From contig OY294045.1 in assembly GCA_958510825.1 (NCBI GenBank), forward strand, positions 98,516,988 through 98,580,987: DNA of 64,000 nt, given 5' to 3'. Every line of letters starts with the position of its first letter. Positions within the stretch are counted from its first letter, which is position 1. The notes below the pieces were generated by a model. The model was not told the origin of the DNA and made no database searches. It saw only the letters and a list, made by a program, of their open reading frames with translations. A program made the translations under genes and the position numbers. Shown in pieces: positions 1-10,604 of this stretch. Source of the DNA: Brachypterus glaber. Taxonomy: Eukaryota; Arthropoda; Insecta; Coleoptera; Kateretidae.

Positions 1-310
1 CGGAATTTTCTTTCAGTTTTTTTCGATTTTTTTAAAAGTTTAACCACCCATAACTTTTTTGTTCGTAGAACTTGATTTTTCATGAAAATTTTAAGTCGTC
101 GGATTATTCGTTCTTGAGTTATCGTATTCACAAAAATCGTGGATCGGACGGACGGACAAACGGACATTTAAAAAAAAAGTTGCTTATTTTTTCATGAAAC
201 AAATTTATATCCAAGAATTTTTTGTCTAGGACGATTTTTGAATTTTTTTTGAAAATTGGAAACTACCGTTTAATACTATTCTAGCGCAGGCGCTGTGAAT
301 AGTATAAAAA
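1..310 (+). repeat. Dispersed repeat with GGACGGAC motif and terminal hairpin
   Basis: Related copies lie at 43841-44150 and, as an inverted fragment, at 59870-59945. Shared landmarks are a TTCTTGAGTTATCGT block (108-124), a GGACGGACGGAC block (145-160), TTTTTTGTCTAGGACG (about 218-233) and an end reading ACTACCGTTTAATACTATTC. It finishes in a hairpin (about 270-307): ATACTATTC pairs with GAATAGTAT around an AGCGC/GCGCT core. No coding potential is visible. The left boundary is cut by the window edge. Confidence 0.7.
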
Positions 311-1515
311 GAAAAAATATATATATTTGTATGTACACTTAAAATACCAACAAAGGTTTTGTATAGTAACAAAATTTAATTAATTAAATTAAAGGTTAAG
401 TTTTAAATAAAAATAAGTTGTGTCCAATTCCCTTATAAAAGCTTATTGTTAAAACAATCAAATTCATTATTTATAAATGCTTATATAAAAAATACAGTAT
501 CTAATATAACAAAGATATAATTAAAGTATTAAATAAAGATATAAATATTTACCTTGTTACATAATGTAACAAACTTAAATTATCATAAATAATAATTTCT
601 TCCTGTGACAAATCTAGGCGCTCCTAAAAGCCTAAGAAATAAATATTACTTTATATGAGAATCTAACGTTGTAATATAAATTATAAACAAACTTAATTCA
701 ATTTTAAGGGGTTAATAATATTGTTTTCAGAATTACAATAACAAAAAAGGACAAAAGTAAGCTGGCTGCTGGTTTATTAAAAATATATTTTCCAATTTAT
801 GTTTATTTTTTTCTCAATAAATATTTTATAATATTAAATGTATACTATTATTCGTGAAAAGTCTAATTCTGGTAACCGATCCCTGTTTGGTATATTTTAT
901 TAGTGTATTAGCTATTAGCTAAAGCTATTACATTTATAATTACAACTTGAATTCAATCCGATGTAATAAACATATCAATGCAAGAAAAAGCTGAATTATA
1001 ACAAATTTATTATTGTATTATATTTATATACGTATAATTACAAACGACCCACAGGATATCTGGGTACTTACACAACAAAACGTCACAAGCTGTCAGTTTT
1101 TTATTACCAGTTTTTAGGTCTAAGTTTTAGGTCTAAGTCCTAAATTATTTAATCACAGCGAGGTCTTTAACTTTTTTAAAAGTGACACTATACTCCGTCC
1201 AATTATGCAAGATAGTAGTTTAAAATTCCTACGATTTTTAAGCTACATCATTGGTTAAAAACTCCTTACCTTTTAATATATAAAATATTGTGACATTTTT
1301 TGTATATGACAGTGATTGACGGTCGTTAAAGCTAATAAAAGAAGAGAAAGTTACATAAAAAAATAGTTATACTTAATTTTATAGTATTGAAAAAGGTACT
1401 TTTTTGGTTTATTCTTTATACACTCACACTAAATTAGCATATTCTACATATTGTACAAACGTAAATTATATTGAACACAAGGAAAACGTCAAATTTTTAG
1501 GTTACAATAACAACT
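311..1515. other. AT-rich stretch, no gene seen
   Basis: No open frame, RNA gene or clear repeat is recognised. A 30-base block at about 1188-1217 recurs inverted at 12806-12836, on the far side of the LTR element. If the LTR element is removed mentally, the two blocks lie about 500 bp apart, so they may belong to one older inverted-repeat element. Confidence 0.5.
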
Positions 1516-1558
1516 TAAGGCATATCCAGAGGCTCGCATAACAACCATTACAAGATAC
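1516..1558. repeat. Left half of a palindromic repeat split by the LTR element
   Basis: This piece (AAGGCATATCC ... CAAGATAC) and the piece at 12647-12712 together match the uninterrupted palindromic copy at 26257-26400, whose centre reads CAAGATACATGACGACAC. The left half lacks about 37 bp that the intact copy has. The junction shows the retrotransposon landed in the loop of the palindrome. Confidence 0.8.
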
Positions 1559-3600
1559 TGTAACTAGCTGGTTTTCCCTAATCTGATATTTATAGGAAAA
1601 TTGAGCATTAGTCAAAAATTAATACTGGTAAGATACAAAGATAAAGTTACGAACAAAAGAAATTAGATAAATTTCAGATTAAAAGAAAACTCAAGTCACA
1701 CTTGCAACGGCAGCTTTTCATCGGCGAGCAGGGTTGTGGGTTATAAACGGTTAGAAATACTTACAGATAGATTGTTGATATGGGCGCCAAGATCATCGTA
1801 CACTACAATGGATATTATTTTTAATGATTGATAAATGATCTAAAAATCAACCATTATTGGTGAGTATTAGTATACTTTTTAGATTAACTATTAACTTTGA
1901 GGGATAGGTATTAAAATGAGAGAAATGTTTTTGGTTTACCTGTTATAATAATAATAATAATCTGCTGTGGAAAAGTACAAAATAAATATACTCTTGAATA
2001 ACGTTATTCGAGGTTCACAAATATATATATACATATATATATGTTTTGGGTTACACACAGGTAAACTTACTTAAATGTAATAAAAAAATTATAAAATGCG
2101 ATTAATTGAAAATATGTGTTAAGCACTTATTTAAATAGTTACGATAATAATAAACTTAAACGCTCCATGCGTTTCAATAGAAAAATTAAAGTTGTTTTTA
2201 AAAAGATATGTCGATAGGAGGTACGATATAGTCTTCGAAACTCACGTGATATTGAGGTAGAGTGTTACCTAACATTGGACACAGACAATACTACGTTCTC
2301 ATCGGTTTCACCAAGAACTGCACAGATAGGTGGTAGGTTATGACTTCTTCATGGTGATAGGAACTCATACCTATGTTTGGTAGTTGCTTATTTTGGAACT
2401 CGATGAACAACATGGTATCACCTGGTTGATGGGAAAACGATATGCATGACGTGATTCATACAGGAGATAACCTCAAATATACCACATGGGCAGATATCTT
2501 CTAATGTCCGTACGAAGATATCCATACGAAGAACCCTTATTTTAAGGGATTCTTCTTAGACACGTACGCACATGGCCAAATCAATGGACTCATTGTACAT
2601 CTAATTAGATAATTAAAATCACTAAAAGAAAATTCGAAACATGAATGCTAGAATTTAGACTCGAAGAGCAAAATGTCACGCCGCCTACTACGCATCAGGT
2701 TTTTTGCGCTTTTCCGAAATTTTTGCGACGTTGTCGTATGTATATTTTTTAAAAAAATACATATTTTTAGAAAGATAATAAATGGTATTACAGAGAATAT
2801 GTTATGGTATATTACTTAATAATGGAAAATAACAACCAATAACATCCAACGATAATTTTAAGAGATAGGAAATGACGTAACCACACCGTTTACATCATGT
2901 AACCGGACGGAATTCATCGATCCACAAAAATGTGAGAGATAACCGATAAACCACGGCAACACTGTTGATATGACCTTTTGACATTTATAACCTAAAAATT
3001 GAAATTAAAAACATTACAAAAGTTATTTAATTTAATAATCAGAGATAAAAATAATAAAGTATCTTTAGTATATGTGTGCTCCAATCATTTGTGAAAGTAT
3101 TACATCTATCGGAGACATAATAACAAAAAAAACACGATATGAAAAATATTAGAGAAACCTTAATTTCTCAATAACTATGGAATAGAAAGGTGAGATATCT
3201 TTGTATTAATGTTAATTATCTATGAATAGAAATATATTAACCTAATTTAGCAAAAAGATATGGATCAATAAATCAAAAATACATATTTTTAATTTCAAGA
3301 ATATAGCCATAAAATTATCAAAAACAAACATTCCAAGACACATGTTCATTGTTTTTAGGCAGAACTTAGTGAGAAACATCTATTGGAACAATATGAAACA
3401 TTAACAACAGAATATATGACCACATAAGTGAATTGCATCAAAATATGGGTTTCGATAAACGAAGAAAGTTATTTATCCAAAAAACAATGTTGTGCCTTAT
3501 TCAGACAAACATAATCTGTATTATGTGCTATAATAATCTAAAGGTATTTATACGATAATAAAAATTAAGAAAAATAAAGTAGAAATTTTCAATTGCTACA
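1559..3600 (-). repeat. 3' LTR (element sense)
   Basis: 2042 bp, effectively identical to 10605-12646. In element sense it begins TGTAGCAATTG and ends CTAGTTACA. It is long for an insect gypsy-type LTR. It contains a short (TA)n tract near 2020-2042. No TATA box or polyadenylation signal could be assigned with confidence. Confidence 0.96.
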
Positions 3601-3612
3601 CCACCCCTCTCC
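3601..3612 (-). promoter_or_regulatory. Polypurine tract
   Basis: On the minus strand the 12 bases just before the 3' LTR read GGAGAGGGGTGG, purine-rich and directly abutting TGTAGC of the LTR. This is the expected site and composition for the plus-strand primer of a retroelement. Confidence 0.85.
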
Positions 3613-3997
3613 GAAAAAGAAAAATTAAACCCAGTTTAATTTTTTGCGATAATTAAATATCAGACAATTAACTAAAAAACAATTTCAAAAAAAATTGAAG
3701 GGTGTATATTGTAAATAGTCCATGATTCTATATAGTAAATGATATTTGATGGGTAGTATCTTACGCGTACAAAACGTCCAGATAGGAGACACAATCGAGA
3801 ACTATATATAACAATTTATGTTTAAGTTCGTCACAATCGGGGTTTGATCATCAAATGATCGACAAAATCGGGAAAGTTTATACATCTAAATCACTTCTAG
3901 AATCAGGAACCATTTAGAAAACTAAAACTAATTTAAGATAAAGATAAAGTTAAAGATACTAAAAACTAATTAACCTAGGTATATACAAAGCTTTTAA
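3613..3997 (-). other. 3' untranslated part of the LTR element
   Basis: About 385 bp between the pol stop and the PPT. It is AT-rich with no open frame, so there is no envelope gene. Confidence 0.8.
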
Positions 3998-6900
3998 CTA
4001 ACCAACGGAAACATCTGAGTTAGAACCATAGTACGGCTTTAAATCTTTGATGTGCCAGGTACCAACATCAGTTTTGTTTGTTACATTAGTTAAGCGATAA
4101 ACGGTTTTAGATAGTTTCTCTGTGACTTGACATAAAATAAACTTCGGTGCCAACTTTTTGGAAAAGTTATTTGCGGCTGAAGATAGAATTTTATTCTTAC
4201 GCCATACCTTGTCACCTACTGAGAATGAAACATCTCGTTTACGTAAATTATAAGCTTTTTGATTCTTAACATACGAATCATGCATATGCTTCTTTACATC
4301 ACTGAAAATATCCTTGAGATGTACAAGATCTTCTACAAGATTATCTCTATTTCCAGCTTGTAACTCTATTTCTTCGGTACTATTTAGTTTACCGTAGAAA
4401 TTTCCAGTTATAGGTATGTTTCTTCCAAAATTCAAGAAACACGGGGAATATCCAGTTGCTTCATTAACAGAAGTGTTAATGGCATATTGGATTTTAGGTA
4501 TTTCAAGATCCCAATTTTTGTGATCTTTCACATAGCTGCGGATAGCAGTACCAACAATTTTGTTTTGTCTTTCTACAAAGTTCACTTGGGCATGATATTT
4601 TGGTGTATACCAAATCTTCTGAACTTTATACTTTTCGGCAAGTTTCTTAAACTCTTTTCCGGCAAATTGAGGACCATTATCTACAGTTATAAATTGTGAA
4701 ACTCCAAAAACAAGAAAGACTTCTTCCTCAATAAATTTAATTATTGGGGCGGCAACAGCCTTACGTAAGGGATGGATAAGGGTATACTTAGTTAACCAAT
4801 CCGAGACAACAAGTATATAGGAATTGCCTTTTTTACTGCGAGTCATTGGACCAATTAAATCTGCAGCTATTACCTGCCAAGGGTAATCGACAGTTTTCTC
4901 AGAACCCATCAAACCAGCGCGTGCTGTATTAGACGGTTTCTGTGCTCCACAGACTAGACAATTTTTACAAAAGTTCGCTATATCTCGCCTAATTTTTGGC
5001 CAAATATACAACTCTTGCACTCGATATAGTGTTTTTAGAAAACCAAAATGACTTGCAGTCGAGGGATCGTGACAAGAAGCAATTACTTTTTTTCGAAGAG
5101 ATTTAGGGACAAAAATTTTCCATTCCGGAATATTGCTTTTCATAGGAAGCTGATTAGATACAAATTTATAGATAATGTTATCCTTCACATCAAATTGAGG
5201 ATATTTATCGGGAGATTCTATGATACTATTTTTCAGATCTATGTACCATGGATCAAAGGAAGTTTCAGGAATGTCAATAACAGATATTTCTTGCTCAGGA
5301 TGTGGAATTCTAGACAACGCATCAGGTACGATATGTGCTTTCCCTTTTCGATGCACTAGGTCAAAATTGTGTTGTGCTAGTTTAACACTCCATCTGGCAA
5401 GTTTACCAGTAGGTTCTTTCATATTGTTTAGCCAAAGCAAACTATAGTGATCAGTAATTACTGTAAATTTATGAGGACTACCTTCGATGTAACCTCTAAA
5501 TTTATCGATACAAAAGATAACAGCGAGACATTCACGCTCAGTAACACTATAATTTCTCTCTGCTTTCGATAAGGATCTGCTGCAAAATGCAATAACACGT
5601 TCAGTATTACTTACATTCTGTGTAATTAAGCCACCGATTCCACGGTCTGACGCATCACATTGAATGGTCATAGCTTCGTTGAAATTTGGACTACAGAGAA
5701 TTGGGGAAGATACTAAAGCTTCTTTTATCTTTATAAAAGAATTTTCCGCTTCAGGTGTCCATTGGATAGGTTGTTTTTTCTTCCTGGTCTTCAGTAGCTC
5801 ATTTAAAGGAGAAACAATAGTGGAAAAGTGATTTATGAATCTACGGTACCAAGAACACAAGCCTATAAACCTTTTAACTTCGGTAGTATTGGAAGGACGA
5901 GGATAATTTATCATTGCAGAAACTTTTTCGGGGTCGGTACGTAAACCTTCGGAATCAATTATAAAGCCAAGGTATTTAAGTGAAGTCTTAAAAAATTCAC
6001 ACTTATTAAGATTAACGGTAAGATTTGCATCCTTAAGACATTCTTTAACCTCATGAAGTAATTTCATGTGTTCAGATAGAGTTTTGGAGATAATGATAAT
6101 ATCATCAAGGTAAACAAAAATATGAGGAAAAAACTTAGGTCCAAATAACTTATCCATAAGCCTTTGTTGATTTTGTGCTGAATTGCAAAGACCAAATGGC
6201 ATTACTTTAAAATGAAAAAGACCTCTGCCAGGAACAGCAAAAGCAGTTTTTTCTCTGCTAGACTTTTCTAAAGGTATTTGCCAAAAAGCTTTACGTAAAT
6301 CTATGGAAGAAATGTATTTTGCATCTTTCAGAGAGTTTAGGATGCTATCGATACGAGGAAGGGGATACGAGTCTTTTTTAGTTATGGAATTTAGTTTCCG
6401 TCCGTCAAAACAAAATCTGTACTCACCCGATTTTTTCTTTGTCAGAAGGACTGGAGAACACCAACCTGACTGAGATTCCTCAACAACACCCAGTTTCAAC
6501 ATTTCATCTAGTTCTTTATTAAGTATTTCTAATAGGTAAGGTGACATTGGATATTGTTTTTGTTTAAAAGGTTTTTCTTTGTCAGTGTCTATTTCAAAAA
6601 CAATTTTATCGGTAAGGCCTAATTTATTTTCATTAGTTACTTCACTAAAAGAATCGATAACGTTTTGTGCCCTTATTTTATCTTCTAAATTTAAATTATC
6701 GAGACTGCATAATTCAGAAAAATTATTGGGAAAGGTACATTTTTGTTTTAAGTTATCGGTAGTACATGGTGTTGACCAAGTATTATTTCTGTAATCTATA
6801 GTTATTTTAAATTTTTTAAAAAAATCTATTCCTAAATAAAAAGAATGTTTTAGGGAAGGTACGACAGAAGCTCTAATTAATTTACAGTTATTCTCTACTG

Positions 6901-7996
6901 TGATAGGTAATATAACAAAACCAGTAACACACTGTGATGCGCCATCAGCTGTGTTAACATTCGAAATCATACTTTTATTGATTTTTAAACCAAGTTTTTC
7001 GATAATAGGAAGACCGGCTGATCCTATGCAACTATTTGTACAACCTGAGTCTAACAAACCACGAACTGTTATACCAAGTATGTCGACATCTATATAAGGA
7101 CGGTTATCGTTTTCTTTTTGTGAAAATATGGGAGATACGGCAATATTTTTAGAACTGGAATAAAATGCTTTCACTGTAGCAAGCCAAAGATTCCAATCAG
7201 ATAAGTTAAATCTACTTTGTACAGGGTACTTAATAGAAGATTCTGAGGTATAGTTAATTTTACTAGATAAGGTATTTTGTTTGTTTGAAGATAAGGAAGA
7301 ATTTATTGCAGGTACGGCATTGTTTGTGTGCGCGGCATTTTTCCCACTTACTGTCTTTTTCAGTGTTGCGGAATTATTTGTATATACGGCATTTTTAATT
7401 GGTAGGCAATTATTCTCAGATACGGTATTTTTAATGGGGCGGTAATTATTTACAGATACGGTATTTTTGAATGGGCGGTAATTATTTTCAGTCGATACGG
7501 TATTTTTAAACGAACGGTAGGTATTTTTAGATACAGTATTTTTGTTATCATTTTTTAAGGAACGATATTTATTTTTAGGTACGGTATGTCTTGTCTCGTC
7601 AGACTTGACTATAGGTAAGATATGTCTTGTCTCATTGGACTTGACTTTAGAAAAAAGATTTTTCGTTTGTACGTCGCGACTCATACATACGGCTTTATCA
7701 TGAGATACGGTAGGAACTATAGGTAAAACATTTTCGGTTAGTAAAATATTTTCGGTAGGTAAAATATTTTCGGTAGGTAAACATTTTTTATTAGGTACGG
7801 TATTTTTTATAGGTGCGGTATTTTCTATAGATACGGCATTTCTATAACGGGCGTTATATTTACAAGGTAAGGGGGCGGTATTTTTACAAGATAAGAAAGT
7901 TTTATTTACAGTTAGGGGTTTTGGCGACTGATGCATATGTTCAGGTTGATGAGGTGGCCTGTGGCCTGCAGCGCACACCTCAGCAATTAGTTTCCC
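3998..7996 (-). CDS. pol: Pol polyprotein: protease, reverse transcriptase, RNase H, integrase
   Basis: Pol is read by -1 frameshift from gag; the frame is open from 8002 down to the stop at 3998. Residue numbers count from the codon at 7978. Residues 1-250 are a low-complexity Asn/Lys/Thr-rich region with repeated KNTVS and NNYRPFKN phrases, unusual before a protease. The aspartic protease has its DSG near 310 and LGIDFF near 382. The reverse transcriptase carries SSIDLRKAF near 557 and the catalytic YLDD near 623. RNase H has CDAS near 774, TERE and a TDHYSLL box. Integrase has an HHCC zinc finger (about 970-1010) and a catalytic triad D1040, D1100, E1136 with 35 residues between the last two. 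A GPY/F-like module (KLAPKFILCQV) and a short tail follow. No chromodomain is seen. There is no stop or frameshift inside, so it appears functional. It would make the protease, cDNA and integrase used in transposition. Confidence 0.96.
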   Translation of the reverse strand, partial: GKLIAEVCAAGHRPPHQPEHMHQSPKPLTVNKTFLSCKNTAPLPCKYNARYRNAVSIENTAPIKNTVPNKKCLPTENILPTENILLTENVLPIVPTVSHDKAVCMSRDVQTKNLFSKVKSNETRHILPIVKSDETRHTVPKNKYRSLKNDNKNTVSKNTYRSFKNTVSTENNYRPFKNTVSVNNYRPIKNTVSENNCLPIKNAVYTNNSATLKKTVSGKNAAHTNNAVPAINSSLSSNKQNTLSSKINYTSESSIKYPVQSRFNLSDWNLWLATVKAFYSSSKNIAVSPIFSQKENDNRPYIDVDILGITVRGLLDSGCTNSCIGSAGLPIIEKLGLKINKSMISNVNTADGASQCVTGFVILPITVENNCKLIRASVVPSLKHSFYLGIDFFKKFKITIDYRNNTWSTPCTTDNLKQKCTFPNNFSELCSLDNLNLEDKIRAQNVIDSFSEVTNENKLGLTDKIVFEIDTDKEKPFKQKQYPMSPYLLEILNKELDEMLKLGVVEESQSGWCSPVLLTKKKSGEYRFCFDGRKLNSITKKDSYPLPRIDSILNSLKDAKYISSIDLRKAFWQIPLEKSSREKTAFAVPGRGLFHFKVMPFGLCNSAQNQQRLMDKLFGPKFFPHIFVYLDDIIIISKTLSEHMKLLHEVKECLKDANLTVNLNKCEFFKTSLKYLGFIIDSEGLRTDPEKVSAMINYPRPSNTTEVKRFIGLCSWYRRFINHFSTIVSPLNELLKTRKKKQPIQWTPEAENSFIKIKEALVSSPILCSPNFNEAMTIQCDASDRGIGGLITQNVSNTERVIAFCSRSLSKAERNYSVTERECLAVIFCIDKFRGYIEGSPHKFTVITDHYSLLWLNNMKEPTGKLARWSVKLAQHNFDLVHRKGKAHIVPDALSRIPHPEQEISVIDIPETSFDPWYIDLKNSIIESPDKYPQFDVKDNIIYKFVSNQLPMKSNIPEWKIFVPKSLRKKVIASCHDPSTASHFGFLKTLYRVQELYIWPKIRRDIANFCKNCLVCGAQKPSNTARAGLMGSEKTVDYPWQVIAADLIGPMTRSKKGNSYILVVSDWLTKYTLIHPLRKAVAAPIIKFIEEEVFLVFGVSQFITVDNGPQFAGKEFKKLAEKYKVQKIWYTPKYHAQVNFVERQNKIVGTAIRSYVKDHKNWDLEIPKIQYAINTSVNEATGYSPCFLNFGRNIPITGNFYGKLNSTEEIELQAGNRDNLVEDLVHLKDIFSDVKKHMHDSYVKNQKAYNLRKRDVSFSVGDKVWRKNKILSSAANNFSKKLAPKFILCQVTEKLSKTVYRLTNVTNKTDVGTWHIKDLKPYYGSNSDVSVG
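7950..7996 (-). promoter_or_regulatory. Programmed -1 ribosomal frameshift signal at the gag/pol junction
   Basis: On the minus strand the gag frame reads CAG GGA AAC TAA, giving the slippery heptamer G GGA AAC (7990-7996) immediately before the gag stop. Slipping back one base reads GGG AAA CTA into pol, which is open from 8002. After a 7-nt spacer (TAATTGC) comes a 7-bp perfect stem, TGAGGTG (7976-7982) with CACCTCA (7950-7956), closing a 19-nt GC-rich loop. Heptamer, spacing and stem all fit the known rules; GGGAAAC is used by some retroviruses at gag/pro. Efficiency cannot be judged from sequence. Confidence 0.88.
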
Positions 7997-9474
7997 TGGT
8001 CCTTATTACAGGTTTTACATTGCATGAGTGTAATGTCGGGAGTACCACATCTATAGCAAAACTTTTTGCGTTTTTGTGAACAGTTACTGTAGATATGATT
8101 GGGTAAACCGCAGTTCCAACACACTAAAACTCCAGTAGTTTTTGTGTTGTCATTTGAGGTATTTTGTCGGGACACATTTTTAAAGTTATTTTTAGAGGTA
8201 TTTGTGTAGTTATTTTGTGAGGTATTCTGGGAGGTAGTTTGGGAGGTAGAGAGTTTAGAAAAATTTTGATTGGAGGTATTTTTGTTAAAGTTATTTTTAA
8301 AGTTATTATTTTTGTTGCCAAATTTGGAATTTTGGTTTTGGGAGGTATTTTGGGAGTTAGTTTTTGTATGTTGGTCTAGGTAAGATAACTCTGGTTCAAG
8401 AACGCTTACAACATTACTTCTAGCAGCAGATTTACAAGAAAGCCTATCCTCAAGTTTTTTACATAAACTGGATAACTCAGCAACAGTAGAAATGTCTGTG
8501 AGAGCCAGGTGACCTACATAAATAGATAAGACATTTTTTCTCAAAATTTTTACTCTTGTGACTTCACAAGGTGGTTTCATAAGTCGATTAAACAAAGTTT
8601 CCATTACGGCAATATAGATAGTAACGGACTCATTTTTACCTTGAGTTCGTTCTTTTATTTGTGACCAAAGGTCATCGTCATAATCTGGAGGTAAAAAATC
8701 ACGTTTAAACGCTTTAACAAAACTATCCCAGTCAGACAAACTGGATTTTATGGAACGAAACCAAATTAAGGCCTTTCCATCGAGAATATCTATTAGGGAA
8801 TCAAAAAGCTCTACTTTAGAAACTTTTCTAGCAAAAGCTAGTTCTTCAATACGTTCGAGAAATGAAATTACAGGTAATGTTTTTGATGTATCATCAAACT
8901 TAACATTCCATTTGTGGACAGGTACATGCTTACTGTGAGAAGGGGTAAAGTTAGATGATGAAATATTCCATTCTCCAGAGGGATTTACAAGTAAGGGATT
9001 TATGACTGATTCATTAAGGGAAATATTGCATTCTTTTGCTTCGGTAATACCAGCATATAATAGTGCCTCAAGATGCAATGCCGTGGCATACGCCTCATTT
9101 TTAAATGAAGTAGCTTCCTGTTTTTTATCATCCGGTACTTTTTCAAAGGGGAAACGTGAAATTCTATTCGAAATGTGTAAAAGACGACAGTTAGCTCTTA
9201 TAAAAACAGAGTCTGATTTAGGTCCTTCAAAACCATCGATAAGATTTCTTATTGATTCTAAGGTACTATTCACTTGACTTACTTCGTTATCATATTCAAA
9301 AGTTGGGTCACAGAGTTCAGAATCAGCAACTTTTTGTTTTTTCAATAAAACAGACAGGATACTGCGTTTTTCATCAGCATTTTTCTGAGTTTCACAACCT
9401 CTTATTCTAAGCTCATACTCAACCTCTGATATTAATAGACGTTTAGGGATTATTCTTTCACAATCCGTAGCCAT
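7987..9474 (-). CDS. gag: Gag nucleocapsid/capsid polyprotein
   Basis: 495 residues starting at the ATG at 9472-9474. The N terminus (LISEVEYELRIRGC near 13-27) is predicted helical. The middle (about 175-350) resembles the capsid/UBN2-like region of Ty3/gypsy Gag, with FLERIEELA and WFRSIKSSLSDWDSF phrases. An Asn/Gln/Thr/Ser-rich linker follows (about 370-445), built of NTSQN/NNFKN repeats. The C terminus has one clear CCHC knuckle (CWNCGLPNHIYSNC) and a second cysteine cluster (CYRCG ... CKTC) that lacks the usual histidine. Gag packages element RNA into virus-like particles. The frame ends at TAA (7987-7989), directly after the slippery site, so most ribosomes stop here and a minority make Gag-Pol. 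Confidence 0.95.
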   Translation of the reverse strand: MATDCERIIPKRLLISEVEYELRIRGCETQKNADEKRSILSVLLKKQKVADSELCDPTFEYDNEVSQVNSTLESIRNLIDGFEGPKSDSVFIRANCRLLHISNRISRFPFEKVPDDKKQEATSFKNEAYATALHLEALLYAGITEAKECNISLNESVINPLLVNPSGEWNISSSNFTPSHSKHVPVHKWNVKFDDTSKTLPVISFLERIEELAFARKVSKVELFDSLIDILDGKALIWFRSIKSSLSDWDSFVKAFKRDFLPPDYDDDLWSQIKERTQGKNESVTIYIAVMETLFNRLMKPPCEVTRVKILRKNVLSIYVGHLALTDISTVAELSSLCKKLEDRLSCKSAARSNVVSVLEPELSYLDQHTKTNSQNTSQNQNSKFGNKNNNFKNNFNKNTSNQNFSKLSTSQTTSQNTSQNNYTNTSKNNFKNVSRQNTSNDNTKTTGVLVCWNCGLPNHIYSNCSQKRKKFCYRCGTPDITLMQCKTCNKDQGN

Positions 9475-10583
9475 GGTTCCTTTAAAATCAAAATCGAAGA
9501 CAAAGACAAGATAAATTTGCAGTTAAGTAAAAAATGCAGGATATTATCACACGCCAAATTCAGTAAAAATCTAAAAAAATCGAAATCGGTAAAAATAAAA
9601 AAAAGTCAAAATCGGTACTACGAGCTGTGTTTATGGCAATCCAATAACGGTGCCCGCAGGATTCGGGTTGGTTTTAACACAACGGATATTTGCCCGTCAA
9701 ATATCGCAGGTAAAATTTAAATTTTTGGCGTCAATAAGGTACCAGGATCGTAATATAGAGGGATTTCGAAACCTGTGAGAGGATATTATTTGGATTGGGT
9801 TGCCAGACCCTTAATTCTTTAAAAAAATGGACTGGAATATGATGGTCTCACTTTTTCAACAAACATCCAAATAAAATCACCTCCAAAACAATAAAAGCTA
9901 TTGCTTACAACCAAAGGTTGTCCTCTATAAGCAACTCAAAAATAACTGAATATTATTTATTAAGTTATTTTTTTTTTAATTAGACGTTATTTTAAGCGGA
10001 AAAAATCTAAATATAATTAAATATTTAAGACACTTTAACTACCAATCTTTTAAGTAGACAACTTCGAAATTGCAAAGAAAATACTAGTTAATTTTTTTTT
10101 TTTTTAATTCCACCGAAAAAAATTATGCAAAATTTTAATGCAAAAAAATCCAACGTTAAAATTTTAAAAAATTGTTGTAGGTACTATGTAAGAATATATG
10201 TTCTATACACCAAAAAATTGTATACAGACTGTACATATACTTACAAAAAAAACTTGGTAGCCAAATATTTTAGATAGTGCCGATATATTTAAAAATAGTT
10301 ATTTACACTAGTAGTAATACCAGCATATATTTGCGATTATGTACTGCACTGTACACAACCAAAGGAAAATTATTTATTTTTTTTTTTTGAAAAAAATATT
10401 TCAGAAAAAAAATTCAGAAAAAAATATAGCAAAAAAAATAGTAAGTTTAACTTGCCATTCTAAACCAACCTCAAAGTTAAAGTTTTTTTTTTTAAAAATC
10501 AATCTAAATGTAAGTAAAAGAAAAGTAGGTAAAAGATAGTTATTTTGCTAAATGTGCAAAAAAAATTCGGAAATTCGATATCT
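9475..10583 (-). other. Long untranslated leader of the LTR element
   Basis: About 1.1 kb between PBS and gag. It has A/T homopolymers and no conserved open frame. It would carry packaging and translation-start functions, but no such element could be identified by eye. Confidence 0.7.
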
Positions 10584-10601
10584 AACACGTTAAGGGCGCC
10601 A
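10584..10601 (-). promoter_or_regulatory. tRNA primer binding site
   Basis: On the minus strand, three bases (TAA) after the 5' LTR, the sequence reads TGGCGCCCTTAACGTGTT. It begins with TGG, complementary to the CCA end of tRNA, and TGGCGCCC equals the start of the lysine-tRNA type site used by many insect gypsy elements. The rest differs from that site, so the tRNA species is uncertain. Confidence 0.75.
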
Positions 10602-10604
10602 TTA

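Noticed and set aside
3998..9474. Possible errantivirus (gypsy with envelope)
   Set aside because: No open frame lies between pol and the PPT, so there is no envelope gene.
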